This document shows positions 1-12,142 of a DNA stretch of 64,000 bases, one piece after another. Source of the DNA: Tricholoma matsutake. Taxonomy: Eukaryota > Basidiomycota > Agaricomycetes > Agaricales > Tricholomataceae. The stretch lies in NCBI GenBank assembly GCA_026075535.2, contig AP026543.1, positions 992,001 through 1,056,000 of the forward strand, read 5' to 3'. Numbering within the stretch: the stretch's first letter is position 1; each line of letters opens with the position of its first letter. The notes under the pieces are model-generated. The model was given only the letters and a program-made list of their open reading frames with translations. It was not told the origin of the DNA and ran no database searches. The position numbers and the translations under genes are program-made.

Positions 1-417
1 CTTCCTAGCGCGAAGGCGAAACATTTTGCGACCGCCCTTGGACTTGCAACGGTTTGAGGGGGAGTGTTGGAATACAAACCGGGTATGCAGAGTTGCACAG
101 CCGTGCAACGATGCATTGCTGCGGCCCGGTGAGAAAAGACTCACATGGACACTTGGTATTTGTCTGATATACGATTTTCTATTTCAAAGATTGTACCTAC
201 CTTAGTATAGATGGCTATTGCCATAGTTACTTACTGTACATAAAAGCTACCTACTTTGTAGTAGCACCTCAGTCCATTCTACGCTGACTGAGGTGAGCAA
301 CTTACTTACTGCCTACTTTTATCTTACTGACTTCTTGTAGTATTTGATTCCATTAGGTACTTACCTTTACGTGACAATACAGTCCATTCTACGCTGACTG
401 AGTATTTGATTCCATTA
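1..417 (+). mobile_element. 3' end of a Copia retrotransposon: polypurine tract and 3' LTR
   Basis: A purine run (gagggggag, 56-64) is followed directly by tgttggaatac at 65, the same tract-LTR arrangement seen at 37251-37261 in a complete Copia element of this window. The LTR therefore starts at 65 and the body lies before the window. The LTR end is uncertain. A 15-bp motif beginning tatttgattcca occurs at 341 and again at 403, and a 22-bp motif beginning agtccattctac at 271 and 381, so the LTR tail is duplicated. It ends near 353 or near 417. Confidence 0.55.
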
Positions 418-834
418 CCCTCTTGTCTCTTTGGGAACTTGAAACGACCACTGAATAGATTAATATCACGTATAAGATCATTGTAAATGAATGGAAACTC
501 ACCAAGAAAGTGTAACACCCCACCATCCCCCCCAGGCCCCTCCTGAGACAGATGAGCACCTAGCAAAAAAATGCAAGGTTGCAGCCCTCTCGTCTCTTTG
601 GGAACTTGAAACAACCACTAAATAGATTGAAATCAAGTATAAGATCATTGGAAACAAATGGGAACTCACCAAGAAAGAGTACAACCCACCATCCCCCCCT
701 CCTGAGACAGATAAGCACCTATCGGAAAAATGGGAGGGCACAGCCCTCTGGTCTCTTCAGTAACTTGAAACAACTACTAAATAGATTTAAATCAAGTATA
801 CAATCACTGAAAACAAGGCAGAACTCACTATAAT
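418..834. repeat. Tandem repeat, about 160-bp unit, 2.6 copies
   Basis: Three successive copies begin at about 418, 585 and 744. Each starts ccctc(t/g)tgtctctt followed by aacttgaaac, and each contains (a)tcaagtata and a (g)aactcac block. Copies one and two also share a C-rich stretch and cctgagacaga. The third is cut short at about 834. Copies differ by scattered substitutions and small indels. Short ORFs across it are not conserved in frame. Confidence 0.8.
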
Positions 835-1968
835 ATGATGGATTGGATACCCATAAACCCGTGGTTAGGGGTATGGTGTTGCACAGGTATGGCAATCTGA
901 AACCCATACCCATACCCATGCATACCCATGACCACATTGTCACGGTGTTACCCGTACCCGTGCCTTGCCTTAAACACCTAATTGTAACTGTCTTTCAGTT
1001 ACCTCCTTCAAGGCATTGCAACTTTTAAAGAGTGCTTACCATAATGGACACATTGCAGCTGCAGATGATGCAGCTAAGCACATTGTCACTTTCTTTGACA
1101 GTTCGGAGACTGATTACACCAGTGATTGCCCCAGTTTGGAGGTGTAAGTAAGTTGTAGTCTATGTAGCCTTGAATGGCATTTGTAAACAGATATTTTGAA
1201 TGAAAAAAAGTTCGGTTCTACGTTCGAACGCCCACTGAACCTGAACCAATGGTCCGGTTCGAAGTTCAGCAGATGCCTGGACCGAACCTGAAGTCCGGTT
1301 CTAAGTTCACAAAAATCTTTAAAGAACCGAACTGAACCGAACTTCGGCATCCCTAATCACTAACAGCTGCTTCAGTTTGATTTCAAATTTACCATGCTTA
1401 CTCAGTCCACACATAATTTTCTCATTGCAGACACCTTCGATATCACCTCTGCCTTTCTACGCGAGAGATGCAGATGAGGGAGCTGGATATTCGGTGTCCA
1501 ATACTACCAATCTCAAAATAACGCAGACGGACTCAGGTAGAGGGAAGGCAGTAACGTTAACTCATCAGCCTCAAGATGACGAGTGGAGTACATTCTAAAT
1601 ACAATATACTACCAGTCCCCTTGCGAAATACTATGGGCTAATTCACCTGCAAAATTGGCTAATTCACTGGCTAATTAGCGCAAAATAGCTAGAGCTACTG
1701 GGGGCTGTGCCCCCAGACCCCTAAGAATCACCTGAGTGAGACAGCTCAGACACTATTTCCCGCAACACTAACATCTGTGATTTATTTTTTTACCACTTGG
1801 ATCGGCATACCTTGCTGAATGAGCGCAGAAGCCAAAGCGACACCCGTCTAGAATGTGAGTTTCTGCGAAAAGCGGGTTCCTGCGTCGACACACAGCACAG
1901 CCACGACATTGAAACCCCGCAAAAATTTGCGCTGGCGCAATCTAATCGATCGTTATTCTTCAATCTCA
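835..1968. other. Intergenic, repeat remnants and ARB1 upstream region
   Basis: No gene is seen. 885-960 is a short array of accc(a/g)tacc units. 1210-1350 holds several inverted and direct copies of ccggttc/gaacc motifs, a repeat remnant. 1630-1730 contains repeated (t)ggctaattca and a palindromic gggggctgtgccccc, probably another repeat tail. The segment just before 1969 should carry the ARB1 promoter; I see no clear TATA box. Confidence 0.5.
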
Positions 1969-4537
1969 ATGGCCCCCTCTGCCTCAAAACAAAAGCGCCT
2001 TGCTGAAAAGGCAGCAAAGAAGAACGCTGGGATAGCAGGAAGCACGTCGCCATCGACGTCTACACCCGCAGGCTCAGTGAATGGCGGCAGTGCCATTAAT
2101 ACACCCCTTACTAGTGTGAGCGCTGCTAATAGTACTGATGACTTGACATCTATGGCCAAGCTGAGCATTGCTACTGAGCGGTGAGTGGTTAGTTTTATCG
2201 ACGATTAGGGCAACTGTTGATTTGGGTACAGGAGTGCGGCAGGGGTATTGGTGTCTGATGTCAAAGGCCGCGACGTCAAGATAGATGCTTATACTCTGTC
2301 TTTCCATGGCAGGCTGCTCATAGAAGGTGCCGAGATCTCTCTGAATTACGGCCAGAGGTACGGTCTGCTTGGTGAAAACGGGTCTGGGAAGGTACGCCAT
2401 CTTCGAACCTCACTGATTGGGCTCACATTCACCTCCACAGTCCACATTCCTAATCTCTATCGCAGAGCGAGACATCGAAATTCCTTCTCACATCGACATC
2501 TACCTCGTCAGCGGTGAAGCTGAGCCCTCCTCCGTCAACGCCCTCGACTTCATCATCGCCTCTGCCAAAGCCAAGGTAGCTAAACTCGAAGCACGGATCG
2601 AAGAACTCTCCGTTGCAGATGACGTCGACGAGCTCGCTCTCGAATCCGCCTACGAGGAGCTAGAAGAACTTGACCCAAACACATTCGAAGCCAAGGCAGG
2701 GAGCATCCTCCATGGGTTGGGCTTTACCCAGGCTATGATGCAGAAACCCACTAAAGATATGAGTGGTGGATGGCGCATGCGTGTTGCGCTTGCCCGTGCA
2801 CTTTTTGTGAAACCGCATCTGTTGATATTGGATGAGCCGACGAATCATTTGGATTTGGGGGCCGTTGTGTGGCTGGAGGCGTATCTGTCGACGTATAACC
2901 ATATATTGGTGCTGACGTCGCATTCCCAGGATTTCATGGACAGCGTGTGTACGAATATCATGGATCTTACGATGAAGAAAAAGTTGGTGTACTACACAGG
3001 GAATTATACCACGTATGTCAAGACGAAGGGCGAGAATGAGGTTAATCAGATGAAAGCGTATCATAAGCAGCAGGAAGAGATTGCGCATATTAAAAAGTGG
3101 GTACCGTGTTCTGTCGACGTCACTTTGCTGACTTGTGATGGCTTTCAGGTTCATTGCGTCTGCGGGTACATACGCCAACCTTGTCCGTCAAGCCAAATCC
3201 AAACAAAAGATCATCGACAAGATGGAAGCAGCAGGCCTCATCGAAAAAGTCGAGACACCCAAACCTCTTCGGTAAGCCCCTTTTATTTCTTTATTCTTTC
3301 CTTCCCTAAATCGAATCTCTCTGCGGCATAGATTCAACTTTGAAGATATCCGCAAGTTACCTCCGCCCATCATCGCCTTTGACAAGGTCGCATTCTCCTA
3401 CTCAGGCAAACGCCAGGACTATCTCTACTCCAACCTTTCCTTCGGTATAGAGTATGTTCTCTCTTTCTGTTGCCCCTTTTCCTCACCCCTCACCACCCAA
3501 TTTCACCTAATAGCATGGACTCCCGCATAGCCATCCTCGGCGCCAATGGTACTGGCAAGTCCACCCTCCTGCACCTCATAACCGGCGCCCTCCAGCCAGC
3601 CGAAGGCACCGTCCAAAAACACTCCCAGCTCAAGCTCGCTAAATACTCCCAGCACAGCGCCGATCAGCTCCCGTACGAAGCGAGCCCAATTGAGTATTTC
3701 CAGTCCCTGTTCGGAGAAAAGTACCCGGACAAGGACATACAGGCGTGGAGAGCGCAGTTGGGGAGGTTTGGGTTGACGGGTGCGCACCAGACATCGCCGA
3801 TTAAACAGTTGTCAGATGGGTTGAGGAACAGGTAGGTTTCCTTCCCTGTCTGCTGTTCCTTCATGGATTCTATCTGATGCCTAAATCAGAGTGGTTTTTG
3901 CACAGTTGTCGATGGAGCATCCGCATATTCTCCTACTTGGTGCGTTTTTCCTTTTTTCTGAGAGGAAGGTAAGACTGATAGTTGGTGATAGATGAGCCGA
4001 CAAACCATCTGGACATGGAGTCGATCGATGCGTTAGCGAGAGCAATCAAGGAGTTTGAGGGCGGAGTGGTCATCGTGTCCCATGATTTCCGTATGTCCAT
4101 TCGTGCCCTTCCTTTTCTCCATCCGTCTCTGTTTCTTTTTCCTCTTTTTCCTGGGTGATAACGGATAATGACATTCCCTTTGCAACTTTATCTTGTAGGC
4201 CTGATTTCACAAGTGGCAGAAGAGCTATGGGAGGTGGCGGACAAGACGATCAAGAACCTGACCAAACAGGATATCAGCATTGTGGATTATAAGAAGAATC
4301 TGATACGGCAGAGTGAGTGTTTGAGTTTTTGATGTTATGGGCTGCTGTCCTTTCTTTTTCTTCTGGATGGAACCCTGAAGCCCTCGTTCTGGAATTCAGT
4401 TTTCTCTTCCTTCACTTTGTTTCTCGTCGGACTTGAGGGTATTTTGCTGACTTAAATCACGTTTCTTCATTGTAGGTATGGCGGCGATCGAGAAGGCGAA
4501 GCTGGTTAGCAAGACAGCGCCGAAGGGCAGGGCGTAA
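1969..4537 (+). CDS. ARB1: ABC-F ATPase, Arb1/ABCF2 family
   Basis: Soluble twin-ATPase protein; in yeast and animals this family acts in ribosome biogenesis and export. Ten exons join in phase: 1969-2180, 2232-2391, 2441-3096, 3149-3271, 3332-3451, 3514-3831, 3890-3939, 3992-4090, 4199-4312, 4476-4537, giving 637 aa against about 610-623 in yeast Arb1 and human ABCF2. Domain 1 has Walker A GENGSGKST (split by intron 2), signature [14 protein letters not shown], Walker [13 protein letters not shown] and switch His in TSHSQDF. A linker and second domain follow: [35 protein letters not shown]. The Lys-rich N-terminus [10 protein letters not shown] matches the family start, so I chose 1969 over an in-frame ATG at 1855. 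The second signature reads LSDGL rather than LSDGQ. Identification is firm; exact splice sites are inferred from GT-AG and phase. Confidence 0.93.
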
Positions 4538-6039
4538 AGTCATTCGCTCACTCGTCATGCTCACTCGTCATCCTCATCCTGTATTCGGAGATCCATCATC
4601 GCATACACAATTATTTGCAACTGTAGACCCACCATTGCCTCTATCCTCGATCATCTCGATCTAGCACATTCGTATACTGCCGCTCATCCTCCACAGTATC
4701 TTAGTGACACCTTTTACCTGCCTGTTGGTATCGATTGGACCCACAGCCACACCACAACATACATACATCCCCATTCCCTCGCAATCAGCTTGTATTTCAC
4801 CGTTGACATCTTCCTGATCTGTTGTCTACTGTTCTGTCCCACGTCTCACGTCCAGTCACATCAGCCCATAATGTTTTAGAGTTTTTCTGCTATCACCAAT
4901 CAAAGTACTTTATTACGTGCAAGTGCTTACCTGTGCTTACGAGCTTTTCGGTTTCCTGCCGGTACCTAAACGTACAGTACTAGTCACGGCATGTACGTCG
5001 CCATATGGCCCATGGGTCTTATAAATTTTATTTTCTTCCCAAGTATCCACGTTCAGATCTTAATGTTAAAGCGAACATAGCCCCAATTCGTTCAAAGTCC
5101 CACTGTACGTCCGAGCCTTCGCTCTTTTTTTATCTTCAGCTGCTTCCATATCGACAGGATTTGAATTGATCATGACTTAGCGCATCGTGTTGAAATTTCC
5201 ATTACATCATTGGAGGATGCCCTGAATCGTAATCAAATCGTGATGTATCTTCTCCTATGTAGTTGCAGGATACTTAATCACGATTGACGATTTATCGCCT
5301 CGATGTTACACACTGACTAGATAGGAGTCTCAGACGACTAGTATACCGTTAGCAACTTGAAGCAGTCTCGGTGGTGCGCCCCGTCGCACCTCCACTTAAG
5401 TACGGTAGTTATATGAACGGCATCAACTGATTATACTCTGATCTCAAGAACCGGTACCATAGCCTTCTAGCGAGTATCTCGGCTACGGAAGAATAAAGAA
5501 AGACTGTACGAAACGCTTTTTGAAGACAGAGATCGGTCTCGCTTTATTAAGGAACGTGGGCGCTGAGTTTATTGCCTTTTATTCTCTTTTATTGGGCTTC
5601 CAATTTCCTGTATCACGGTGGAAACCGTATGGATCCAGGAATTGTGAGCTCACTAACACCCCGGAGTGTTCGGTCTCTTGTGGGTTCACCGTTGAATTCC
5701 TGCGAACTACGTTACGGTGTTCCTGCTATTCCGTGGGATCTCCTGACAAGGGATTCCGTGAAGCAAGTTTTTCTCTCCTGAATATCCTGCTGCAATCCGG
5801 AAGGTGGGAGTCCCATATGAGCATTGGTCTCATCCTGTTCACTGGCTGTTTGCCCGGCCTTGCAACTCCTGGCAACCGCAGTTCGTTCTATCGCTTCGGC
5901 GTGGGCTGCCAGCCGGCTTCGCGGGCGTTTCCGAACATTGCAGCCAATGCAGAACTAGAAGCAGCGCAAAACGGACGTACTATGTATTTGGCCATTTTAA
6001 GCACCCTGAAACTCGATGCCTTGGTTTGAGGATGAATAT
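4538..6039. other. Intergenic, no gene recognised
   Basis: ARB1 3' flank, then mixed sequence. A 169-codon + strand ORF at 5520-6029 has no motif I recognise, and it overlaps the - strand ORF that extends from the RT relic next door. I treat it as a chance ORF. Confidence 0.4.
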
Positions 6040-6560
6040 TTTTTGCATACATGGTGACAGAAATAAATGACGAATTCAAGTGCTTCTCGATCGACGAAGC
6101 CAAGTCGACAAGATATACTTCATTTGTCATAGGACATCTGAGCACGGCAAGCAACATTGCTGATATCAACTGCCTTGGTATCCTGTCAACATGTGTTTCG
6201 GTGGCCAACGATGCTTCAGAGCCCCAGATAGTGACGTCATCTACGAGATGACGGTGGACCCTGCTCAGGTTAGTCGCCAGCTTTATGTCAGGGACAACTT
6301 CCATAGATTACCGCAATCGTGATCAGGTCATCGACGTAAAGTTGGATCGTACAAATTCGAGGGAGTTGCGCAGATGCTGCCAGTTTGGAAAAAGGGTGCA
6401 GCCTGAGGGTCCAGAATATGATCTTCTGACTACCTCGAGACCTGAAAGCTATGCCTAGTGGCACCCGTTGAATCGATGCAGAAGGATCGACGTATCAAAA
6501 TCCTACCTTGAAACCCTTGCACACCTGGAAGGGAATATGTACTAGTCTAAAGAAAACAGA
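6040..6560 (-). pseudogene. Relic of a Copia-type reverse transcriptase
   Basis: On the minus strand near 6310-6360 one frame reads TIQLYVDDLITIA, which carries the YVDD catalytic box and flanking hydrophobics of Copia reverse transcriptases. Downstream (6050-6300) another frame is open and might be the region after YVDD, but I could not align it firmly. Stops and frame changes break it everywhere. No LTR, PBS or target duplication is visible. The call rests on one motif; chance resemblance is possible. Confidence 0.35.
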
Positions 6561-9500
6561 TTACCCAGGGTATGATGGTGTTCCAAAGACAAAGACGAAG
6601 TCACAGATGTCAGTCATAAGATCAATGCCGAACCCGAATAAAATCCACTTATTTTGCGCCTGGTTCCTACCCTCGGATGTGTAATGTCCTGGCCAGCAAA
6701 AGCTAATATGGATAGAAAACCATACATCCAAAAATCGGCATCCCGTATTGTTTTCGGCAAAGTTTTCAGTTGATCTGAAAACCTGTTGTTCCCGCGGCCG
6801 ATGTGCTTCCTGACGCATTTCTGAGTGCATGCTTGGCCAAAAAAAAAATTGTGCGAACCACGGGTATTTTGACAGAAATCCAGCATTAAGTTTGTCTACA
6901 ACGCTAGCATCTGACCTACTGACCAACTTTAGAGTCCTAAAACGCGGCCGTATTGGACCTAAGCCTATAATCTGGATTTCGCTGCATCTGCGAGTCTTTA
7001 CTGAAAATCTAAGCAACCGCATGCTTCTCTTATGAGCATGGACCCCCCGCGGCCAATTTTGGTCCGCCCAATACTATCACGGGAGTGACGGGACTAGTGT
7101 TGCAAAACTTTGAAAATGGGTGTTCCAAGCCTCAATCACTTAAATCTTGGACACAAGTCATTACAATCCTCTCTGAATACTCTCTGCCACTTTTCCCTCC
7201 CCAATATTCAATCCTGAGAATCCCTTGCTAGGTCAATGACAACTAAGTCAAATAAAAAGGAACGGGCATAGTGGGGTAGTCCAAAGTTATATAATCTAGC
7301 ATATCCGAGGGAGATGTGTGGATGGGAAGTGGTCGAAATAGAATATTTTGCAACACTAGAGTTTGACTTTGGTTTGACTAGAGTCTAGGGCCATGCATAT
7401 AGTATGATGGTATTGATACGCATCATCTACGTCTGGCTTCCTTGCACTGATCAACATTCTCATTAGCGACTGCTCCACAACGTTATGAAAAATTACTGGA
7501 AAGCTGTACCCGATCTCTTATACATGGGGATTCTGATGATGACCATGACTCAGTTGCCATTGACCACAGTATCGGTTGATGTCAGCTTGACCTTTGATGC
7601 CAATTCCAACAATTGGATAGCCTCTGCTCCTTCATCTTCCCTTCACTGCAAAAGATAGATGAAACTAAATATTTTGGGTGGACCGAAACCAGGTTTTTCC
7701 TAGTTTAGGGTCGCCCGACAGGTTTGAATTTCACTGGTGAAACGTAGTACCGTGCATCGTAGTACCGTGCATGGTGGCTCCCCCGATTTCTGCTCCTAAC
7801 CGGTGGAGGCGGGTGCTACGAGGCAGAGACAGAGATAGCGGGAAAGCTCTATCCATGACATAAATCACTAGTCAGTCACTTTACTGAAACCATAATTTTC
7901 AACACAAACTTCAGCTGTCCTGAATACCTGTTCGTCCCGATTTCGAAATCGTTCCGCACTGGCGGCCGAAGACGCCCATCAATACAGTTTTACGGCTCTT
8001 TTAGGTTTTTCGTATGGCAAGTAAAGCTATTGGTCCAATCTCGACAGAAATCGCCTGACAAAATCGGGGTGATCAAACTTACCTGTAAGCTACATTCAGA
8101 ACGATAGGCGGGTCCTTAAAAATGCATTGGCCGAGGGCTTTCTAACAAAAATCAGACATATCATACTTAAGTATTATGCTTCGGACGTCGAAAACAGGGT
8201 TAAATTCTATCAAAATGCAGGACCGCCTTCGTGAAATGTAACAGTGGATCTGACTTGGTCCCAAAATTGGGGATCTGAAGACGGGGATCAATGAATTTGA
8301 ATTGGAGAATAAACAGACCTGAGACTTTTGATACTGCCGATCAGCCTTAATAAGATTTGTAGATCCAGTGAACTGCAGATCCATGTAAATGGTGGCTAAT
8401 AGTAATCATAATCCAAAGACGAGCTCCTTCACATGCAGACCCAAACCCTTTGGGTTTAGAGTTTAAATGTGGGGCAATGATGCCTGTAACAGGAGGCGGG
8501 TAGAACAGAAAGAGGGATACCACTTTCCCAGCAAGTAGACATTTACATACATGTTTGGTCAAGGGAATCGGAGTTTGGTATGTTATTTGTTCAAGTTTGA
8601 TATGGCAACCTGAAACGAAATGTTACGTCCTTTTCACCAAGATTGGTCGACAGAGTGCCTAGGCCGAAATGTTCCACCTGAACTCATCACTAAGCTCATC
8701 GACCTTGGCGTCCGGCGAGTCGCGACTAATCTACATAGATACTTCGTTTTTTAGGGGTTCCGGGATCCATCTCAGTATGCAGGTCAATTTTTTGGGCCTC
8801 AGGCCTCAGCGCTTATTAAGGACTGCGGTGGCGCATAGTAGGTCTGGCCAAAGACTGGGAAGCTGTTAATCCTATTTTGAACCTGCACATAATACCATTA
8901 CCAGCGCGCGTAGGTTTAAGTGTCTCATGTCTCAAGATCTCACACCTTATCGCTACATTTGACCACTGCACCGTTAATTACATCATCGTCATCAACAAGC
9001 ACTCTAGTAAGCCAACATATCTTCACCCGGGACGCGTTACGACGCGTGAGTACTTGAGTACATGAGTCTTCTCAGGCAGCAAGCCACTTTTACCGTATAG
9101 CTAAGAATTCGCCAGTCCGGCGTCAGATGAACGTGAAGCCGGCCATCGATGCCCCATCCATCGCAGACGCGTCTGCCATTTACTATATCACTTGCCACAT
9201 GTGAATCCGCGTGCTTTGTTGTGCTTTTTCATGCTTGTTTACGGCATCGGGTGTTCCCCGTGCTTATTACTCACTGCTGTAACCTGTTATCGGTTCGTGA
9301 AGTTCCGACACGTTCTTCCTGAGACACTGCAATATTAATCTCATGTCATGGTTGTATATCGTGATATTTGCTACCGGAGCATAAGAAGGACAGCACATCT
9401 GCATCATTGCCTCTAGCTGTTCTTCTCGACACCTATGAAAATCTGCCCGACTGCTCGCTGTCACATTCGGCGTAAATTCATCGATATTGAAATCAGACAA

Positions 9501-10085
9501 AACAGGAACCAACGCCGGGAGCGACTAGCTAAATGGGACGCAATATAGTCTAGACATATCAGGACATATCAATACAACTTTATGTAATATCGACGCTATG
9601 TGTTATCGATCATGTTTCGTTTTGCTTCCGTGTTTATACATGAAAGATTTGCATTTGCCTTTCTGGTAAACCTTCATATGTAAAATTTGGCGTTTTTCTG
9701 AGGATTATAATATGTAGATTGCGTTCTCTGAGGTCGAAGAACCTCAAAATTTGCCACATATGAGTAAATGATCAAACGGGTTTGGAAATTGCCGGGACTG
9801 AAAAAAGGGCGCACGATCATGACTTAAATGATCATGACGAAACAGGGATATCGATGACTTCGGTAGGAAGTCGGTAGCGACAACTCGCAATTACACTACA
9901 TATAATACAGGACGTCATTTGCTACAGGAAGAAAACATGAATGACATCGCTGCGGTCGGTAATGATTGCATCTCGCCGTTTGCCGTTTGCCGTTTTGACC
10001 GGCAATTGGCGAATCTGGACTTCTGAATATCGAAGACATACATAGCAAAGGCGATTTGCGATTTGCGTGAGTTCGCGAGTTAGAA
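6561..10085. other. Gene-poor stretch, no feature supported
   Basis: Only short ORFs without recognisable domains. The longest is 153 codons on the minus strand at 6561-7022, without start context or motifs. gtagtaccgtgcat is directly duplicated near 7745-7770. I see no LTR, tRNA or rRNA. The last few hundred bases are the PP4 3' flank. Confidence 0.4.
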
Positions 10086-11764
10086 CTACAAAAAGTAATC
10101 GGCCGGTGGACGTTTTGCGGGTATGGAACGGACATCCTAACAGAGATAGAGATTTGACACAAATAGTAACTTGAAATTAGAGGAGAATTCGTAAGAAGAC
10201 TTACTAGGGGTGCGTGTTGGAAAACCTTATATTCTTGTGCGAGGTGTTCATCTAGTTCAAGGATGGAGGCCACATTCCCGCACCTATCGCCGGTGAGACA
10301 CCGAGGTCAGTAAAGTATGGCAAAGAGACAGTCGTGTCGCATGTAAGTAGATAACCGGCGATGCTATGCCCGCCAGAAGATGGTGAGAAAATGACTCGTC
10401 CATGCCAAGCCAGCAACGCGAACAGATAGTATCATATAGGACGTCAATGGCTTCGGAGACACAAGCAGATTTGGATGTATGAAAGAATATGAATCGGTAG
10501 AGGTACGTACCGATAACAGTAATTGGGTGCACTCCATACAGTCACGATCGTTCGATCGAACATGAGTTTGTAGCCTTCCATTGCAAGTTGGTGAGCCCGC
10601 GCAATAAGATCAATCGCGTTCTGATGCGCAAACGCTTTTGTGATGTCTGCGCCGAATAGAAAGCCAGCCCCACGCGGAGAAAGGCCCCAGCCTGCTATAT
10701 CTGTCCGATTGGCCGAATTCTTCATTATACTGCCGTCAAACAATGATGCAAGAGGCGACATACCATCCGGATCTGACCAAAGGAGATCACACATCGGACC
10801 ATCGTGGGGTACCTCTTGCTTGCGGTCAATTGCACGGATCTAAAAATCCAAACACGCTGCTTAGCTCCACGTAAAAACACAGAAGAAATACATGTGGGAA
10901 TGATGTACAGTCTTACCTGATCAATACTCTGCAGATTGGGGCTCAACCCACCATGCACGCAAAACACGCGACCATCAACGATCGCGCCCAGAGCTAAATA
11001 ATCAAATACTTCGCAGCACCACCGCCACACGTTCGAACTACCATATTTTCGCTGACATTCGTCATAAAATCCATACACCTGCGTTATTTGACGTGATTCG
11101 TGGTTCCCTCGAATGAGTGTAATACGTTCCGGATACCGAACTTTCAGCGCCAATAACAGCAAAAATGTTTCAACGCTGTAAAAACCCCGATCAACAAAAT
11201 CACCTACAGGGAATCACACAGGAAAAATATCGGTTGTAAGGATGACACGGAATATAAACAAGATGACGTCCGACGCGTACCCATGAAGAGATAGTTTGTT
11301 TCCGGACAGAAACCGCCAACTTTGAAAAGTTCCATGAGATCAAAGAATTGTCCGTGAATGTCCCCGCATATCTGTGTGGCATCATGTAACATCACAGATC
11401 ACACGCAGGACCAGAAACAAGACCGATGATTATATGTGGGTTAGCGTCAGGAACAGCAATTTAGCTGAGCAATGTAAATGACAGATGGTTGTTCGCACCG
11501 TGACAGGAGAATCCACCACCTGGACATTGCCCTCCTCAATCAAAATCTCTCGTGCCTTTAGGCATAGTCTCTTCACTTGCTCTTCTGATATCGGCTCGCA
11601 ACGCGTGAGTTGTTCGATCTGCCTACTCGGATAGATTTAAGGCGTTGACGGAAAGGTATTCGGAGGTGTATTCCGAATGTCGCGTGGAGGGTTAATGGGT
11701 TCTTTTGTTAGGCGAAATTGTGGTGAATAGCCGTGCAGACCCACCTGTCAAGATCGCTTGGCAT
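10086..11764 (-). CDS. PPH3: Protein phosphatase 4 catalytic subunit (PP2A-like Ser/Thr phosphatase)
   Basis: Metal-dependent Ser/Thr phosphatase; PP4 acts with regulatory subunits in DNA-damage recovery and other nuclear roles. Eight exons (coding order): 11764-11745, 11622-11499, 11371-11281, 11203-10917, 10839-10764, 10700-10511, 10283-10205, 10136-10086. All join in phase to 305 aa; human PP4C is 307. Metal and phosphate motifs are complete: [41 protein letters not shown]4 rather than PP2A or PP6 is indicated by [39 protein letters not shown] and [11 protein letters not shown]. The last exon encodes only 16 residues ending DYFL, the tail whose Leu is carboxymethylated in this family. Intron 5 (10701-10763) is open in frame and would add a false insert if retained. 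Confidence 0.94.
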
Positions 11765-12142
11765 GTCTTTCAACTTCCTGCAATCTTGAGAAGAAAGTAC
11801 AAGAGGGAAGCAAAACTTTTTAACGAGGTGATGATGTAGTAAGAAGATCGAAGCGCAGTTTCACAGGCTTACCCGAAAAGGCAAGAAGGTTCGATCACCG
11901 ATCATGCATGGCCGGCGAGCACGCAATAAATTTTACATTTCTCAAAAGGCATAGTTGATAGGCAGGACAAATAGTAAAGTGTATACAGTGTATATGAAGA
12001 ACAGTGCGCGAAATACAGGTTACACAAGAAGGGAAATCAGAGCAAGTATGAGATCCGACGACATAGAGGACACCAAAAAATATGCAGAAATCTATAGGGC
12101 TGGCCCATTTTCCCCTCCATTATATCTTCTCCTCATTAACAA
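11765..12142. promoter_or_regulatory. Intergenic between the zinc-finger gene and PP4
   Basis: 378 bp separate the stop of the C2H2 gene from the PP4 start; both genes run on the minus strand. The segment must hold the first gene's 3' end and the PP4 promoter. I see no distinct motif. Confidence 0.4.

Noticed and set aside
2660..3178. 172-codon minus-strand ORF
   Set aside because: Antisense of the first ABC domain of ARB1.
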